Below are positions 61,249 through 64,000 of a DNA stretch of 64,000 nucleotides, one piece after another. Both the position numbers and the translations under genes were made by a program. Origin of the DNA: Bordetella parapertussis (GTDB lineage: Bacteria > Pseudomonadota > Gammaproteobacteria > Burkholderiales > Casimicrobiaceae); the NCBI GenBank assembly GCA_943331295.2, contig CALQLA020000019.1, forward strand, positions 1 through 64,000, in the 5' to 3' direction. Numbering within the stretch: the first letter of the stretch is position 1; each line of letters begins with the position of its first letter. The notes below the pieces were generated by a model. It was not told where the DNA came from. It made no database searches and worked only from the letters and a program-made list of their open reading frames with translations.

Positions 61249-62186
61249 GCCAGCCGGTAGTCGACGCCCGGCTTGGCGAGGCCGGCCTTGCGCAGGAACT
61301 CCAGCGTGTCGCTCCAGCGCGCGTCGGTCATCGTCATGATGCCGTCGGTCGCGGCGTCACCGCCGGTGACGATCGCGTACGACTTCATCTTCGCGTGGCC
61401 GTAGGCGAGGAGCTCGTCGCTCATCTGGGGGTTGTCGCGCTTGATCCGCGCGTTGCCCGGCGCGGGATTGGCGAGGTAGCTCTTCCAGCCTTCGGCCGAC
61501 GCGCGGACGAAGCGCGTCAGCGCGTCGGAACGCTTGTCGAGCGTCGCGCGGGTGACCACCAGCGCTTCCGAGTACGGCGGGTAGCCCTGGTCGGCCAGCA
61601 GGAACACCACCGGCGTGATGCCGGCCTTCTCGATCGAGAAGGGCTCCGACGTGGCGAAGCCCTGCTGCGACAGCGTCTTGTCGGCGAGGAAGGGCTGCAC
61701 GGAGAATCCGTACGGCCGCTTCTGGTCGTCGGTGTAGCCGTACTTCTCCTTCAGCCAGGGCCAGAACGTCGTGTTGGCGGCGGCGGCGATGGCGATCGGC
61801 TTGGCCCTAAGTTCCTCGAGCTTCGTGACGCCCGGGTGCGCGATGATCGCCGTTGGATTCTTCTGGAACGTCGCCGCGATCGCCGCGACCGGCACTTTCT
61901 GCTCGATGGCGGACAGCACCTGCAGCGCGTCGGCCATCGAGACGTCGAGCTTGCCGGCGGCGAGGAGCTGCAGGCCATTGACCTGGGGGCCGCCCATCCG
62001 GATCTCGACGTCGAGACCGTGCTTCTTGTAGGTCCCTTCGGCCAGCGCCTGGTAGAAGCCGCCGTGCTCGGCCTGCGCCAGCCAGTCGGTGGCGAACACG
62101 ATGCGGTCGGCGGCGGCGGCCGGGCCGGCGGCGAGGGCGGTCGCCAGCGCGGCGGCGGCGGCGAGGCGGGCGGCAATGCGTTTCAT
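61206..62186 (-). CDS. NMT1/THI5-like binding protein
   Basis: This 326-aa periplasmic protein has an Ala-rich signal peptide (cleavage near residue 26). The core matches NMT1/THI5-like proteins: IVFATDWLAQAEHGGFYQAL and GLDVEIRMGGPQVNGLQLLA. Relatives bind hydroxymethylpyrimidine precursors, riboflavin or amidic compounds. With hydantoinase genes nearby, a cyclic-amide or pyrimidine ligand is an attractive guess but not shown. Confidence 0.85.
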   Translation of the reverse strand: MKRIAARLAAAAALATALAAGPAAAADRIVFATDWLAQAEHGGFYQALAEGTYKKHGLDVEIRMGGPQVNGLQLLAAGKLDVSMADALQVLSAIEQKVPVAAIAATFQKNPTAIIAHPGVTKLEELRAKPIAIAAAANTTFWPWLKEKYGYTDDQKRPYGFSVQPFLADKTLSQQGFATSEPFSIEKAGITPVVFLLADQGYPPYSEALVVTRATLDKRSDALTRFVRASAEGWKSYLANPAPGNARIKRDNPQMSDELLAYGHAKMKSYAIVTGGDAATDGIMTMTDARWSDTLEFLRKAGLAKPGVDYRLAWTRTIVRNAKVLP

Positions 62187-62501
62187 GGGCAGGTTTCCTG
62201 GCGCGGCCGAGGCGGTCATGCTACCGGTTTCCGCCTCCCGGCGCACGGCCATGGACCACGCCGCGACGCCCGCTGTTGTGCCAGGGTCGCCGGCGCGCGC
62301 GACGACCGCCTCGCGGCGGTGCTGGATCGAACCGTCCCATTGGCATAGGATTGCGCTTTTTGTCCCCGGCAAGAGACCGGGGGCGCGAAGCGATCGGCAG
62401 CACGTCGGGCCGCACGTTCCATGGGGGAGCCGCCGGGGAACCTCGTCCGCGGCCGGGGTTCCGCCGCCGACAACGCCGCCAACAACGACCCGGGGGAACG
62501 C
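62187..62501. other. Divergent intergenic region, 315 bp
   Basis: It lies between the divergent NMT1-type operon and the molybdenum hydroxylase genes. It is largely high GC, with one AT-richer pocket at about 62336-62362 (TTGGCATAGGATTGCG, then a run of T). That pocket is the most likely promoter area. No clear -10/-35 pair, operator palindrome or small gene is seen. Confidence 0.5.
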
Positions 62502-63002
62502 ATGGCAAAGCTCCACATCAACGGCAAGGTCCGCGACGTGCAGGTGGAGGCGGACACGCCCCTGCTCTGGGTGATCCGCGAGCAGGTGGGGCTCACCGGC
62601 ACCAAGTACGGCTGCGGCGTCGCGCAGTGCGGCGCGTGCAGCGTCCACATCAACGGCGAGGTGAGGCGCGCCTGTTCCGTCCCGGTCGGCAGCCTCAAGG
62701 CCGGCGACCGGATCGTCACCATCGAGGGCCTGTCGCCGACCAGCGGGACGGCCGTGCAGAAGGCATGGCTGGCGCTCGACGTTCCGCAGTGCGGCTACTG
62801 CCAGTCGGGCCAGATCATGGCCGCCGTCGCGCTGCTCGCGAAGAACCCCGACCCAACCGACAGCGACATCGACGCCGCGATGACCAACATCTGCCGCTGC
62901 GGCACGTACCAGCGCATCCGCGCCGCCGTGCACATGGCGGCTGCGACGGCGAAGAAGGCCGGCCGCACGGCCGCCGCCGCCGATTTCGAACCCGCTGCCT
63001 GA
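62502..63002 (+). CDS. iorA: 2Fe-2S subunit of a molybdenum hydroxylase (IorA type)
   Basis: This 166-aa electron-transfer subunit is of the xanthine-oxidase family. The plant-type cluster uses Cys38, Cys43, Cys46 and Cys58. The second cluster uses Cys97, Cys100, Cys131 and Cys133. ATG 62502 follows GGGGGAA-like sequence. It pairs with the large subunit 19 nt downstream, the two-subunit layout of isoquinoline 1-oxidoreductase and related aldehyde or N-heterocycle hydroxylases. Cofactor may come from the MogA route. Confidence 0.9.
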   Translation: MAKLHINGKVRDVQVEADTPLLWVIREQVGLTGTKYGCGVAQCGACSVHINGEVRRACSVPVGSLKAGDRIVTIEGLSPTSGTAVQKAWLALDVPQCGYCQSGQIMAAVALLAKNPDPTDSDIDAAMTNICRCGTYQRIRAAVHMAAATAKKAGRTAAAADFEPAA

Positions 63003-63021
63003 TCCCGCCCGGAGCCCCGCC

Positions 63022-64000
63022 ATGAAGAAGACGACACGCGCCCGGACGCCGAATCTCTCGCGCCGCAGGTTCATCGTCAGCTCCGCCGCCGCCGGCGGCG
63101 GACTGGCCCTCGGCATGACGCTGCCGTTCGCCGGCGACGCCGCCGCGGCCGCCACCACCGCCAAGGGCAACGAGATCAACGCCTGGGTGGTGGTCCGGCC
63201 CGACGACACCTGCGTCATCCGCATTGCCCGTTCCGAAATGGGGCAGGGCACGCTGACCGGCCTCGCGCAACTCGTGGCCGAGGAACTCGAGTGCGACTGG
63301 AAGAAGGTCGCCACCGAATCGCCGACGGCTGGCCAGAACCTCGCGCAGAACCGGATCTGGGGCGAGATGGGCACCGGCGGCAGCCGCGGCATCCGCACGT
63401 CCGAGGACTACGTGCGCCGCGGCGGCGCCGCCGCGCGGATCATGCTGCTGCAGGCGGCCGCGGACTGGTGGCAGGTTCCCGTCGGCGAGCTGGCGGTTGC
63501 CAATGGCGTGATCACGCACGCGGCCAGCGGTCGCCGCACCACGTACGGCAAGGTCGCGGCGGCCGCGGCCAGGCTGACGCCGCCGGACCCGAAGAGCATC
63601 AAGCTGAAGGACCCGAAGACGTGGACCGTCGCCGGCAAGCCGCTGAAGCGGCTCGACACCGCCGAGAAGCTCAACGGCAGCCTCGTCTACGCGATCGACC
63701 TGAAGCTCCCCGGCATGCTGAACGCGGCGATCAAGCAGTGCCCGGTCTTCGGCGGCACGCTGGTGAGCTACGACGAGGCGGCGATCGCGAAGCGGCCCGG
63801 CGTGCGTCGCGTGGTCAAGGTGAATCCGTCGACGGTCGCCGTCGTCGCCGACACCTGGTGGCACGCGAAGTCCGCGCTCGACGCGCTCCCGATCGTCTGG
63901 GACGAGGCCGGCAACGGCGAGCGGTCGAGCGCGCAGATCGCCGACCACGTGAAGGAAGGGCTCACCGCGGCCAGTGCCTACGCGCATCGCAACGAAGGCG
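63022..64000 (+). CDS. iorB: Molybdopterin-binding large subunit (IorB type), 3' partial
   Basis: The first 326 codons are visible, and the frame runs open off the right edge. A Tat leader (SRRRFIVSSAAAGGGLALGM, residues 14-33) means the holoenzyme is exported. Next comes the molybdopterin domain opening: IARSEMGQGTLTGLAQLVAE and WGEMGTGGSRGIRTSEDYV. IorB-type subunits are usually about 730-770 aa, so slightly less than half is present. Substrate is not known: isoquinoline-like heterocycles or aldehydes are both possible. Confidence 0.88.
   Translation, partial: MKKTTRARTPNLSRRRFIVSSAAAGGGLALGMTLPFAGDAAAAATTAKGNEINAWVVVRPDDTCVIRIARSEMGQGTLTGLAQLVAEELECDWKKVATESPTAGQNLAQNRIWGEMGTGGSRGIRTSEDYVRRGGAAARIMLLQAAADWWQVPVGELAVANGVITHAASGRRTTYGKVAAAAARLTPPDPKSIKLKDPKTWTVAGKPLKRLDTAEKLNGSLVYAIDLKLPGMLNAAIKQCPVFGGTLVSYDEAAIAKRPGVRRVVKVNPSTVAVVADTWWHAKSALDALPIVWDEAGNGERSSAQIADHVKEGLTAASAYAHRNEG

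Overview
The window looks like about 64 kb of chromosome from a high-GC Gram-negative bacterium, most likely a betaproteobacterium of the Burkholderiales type. This is an inference from roughly 70 percent GC coding sequence, neighbourhoods such as glyA-nrdR-ribD-ribE and pmbA/darP/mogA, and the many solute-binding-protein-dependent uptake systems. Window-wide GC was judged by eye. I saw no rRNA, tRNA or CRISPR array.

Positions 1-6266 are foreign in character: lower GC and six tightly overlapping leftward genes. Three encode tyrosine recombinases of increasing size (432, 570 and 683 aa) and the last encodes a small coiled-coil protein. This matches the four-gene ginABCD recombination module of GInt mobile islands. 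Two unrecognised small genes precede ginA, behind a good sigma70-type promoter (6229-6256) and a leader with strong hairpins. The promoter lies next to a P1-family (DmpA-like) aminopeptidase gene that stops about 95 residues short of the family length, exactly where island sequence begins. The simplest reading is that the island inserted into that gene and continues off the left edge.

From 6267 to 12478 is a leftward gsiABCD-type peptide/glutathione ABC operon ending in the truncated peptidase. Housekeeping genes follow: rhlE and typA (divergent), a DUF2891 gene with an apparent internal deletion, rmuC, mtfA, mogA, darP, pmbA and an uncharacterised 548-aa protein. A TakP-like TRAP transporter (binding protein on +, DctQM on -) meets at a symmetrical terminator. 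The chain glyA-nrdR-ribD-ribE-DUF2189-DUF2788-ispD then runs rightward. A three-gene uptake system of the ferric/phosphonate class, a MazG-like pyrophosphohydrolase, rlmJ, a methyltransferase, an old-yellow-enzyme/MDR reductase pair and a TetR regulator come next.

From 42.7 kb on the content is mainly catabolic. One operon-like run joins a ureohydrolase, an argininosuccinate-lyase-family enzyme, an amino-acid ABC transporter, a luciferase-like flavoprotein and a Gfo/Idh oxidoreductase. A second joins a divergent amino-acid ABC transporter to a D-amino-acid PLP enzyme, an amidohydrolase and a hydantoinase/oxoprolinase A-B pair. A third is an NMT1/THI5-type ABC transporter divergent from a two-gene molybdenum hydroxylase that runs off the right edge.

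At least six intergenic sites carry one imperfect palindromic repeat family (core GTAGCCCGGGTTGAG ... CGAAACCCGGGG), often as inverted pairs (REPIN-like). Several copies abut or supply the stop codon of the preceding gene.
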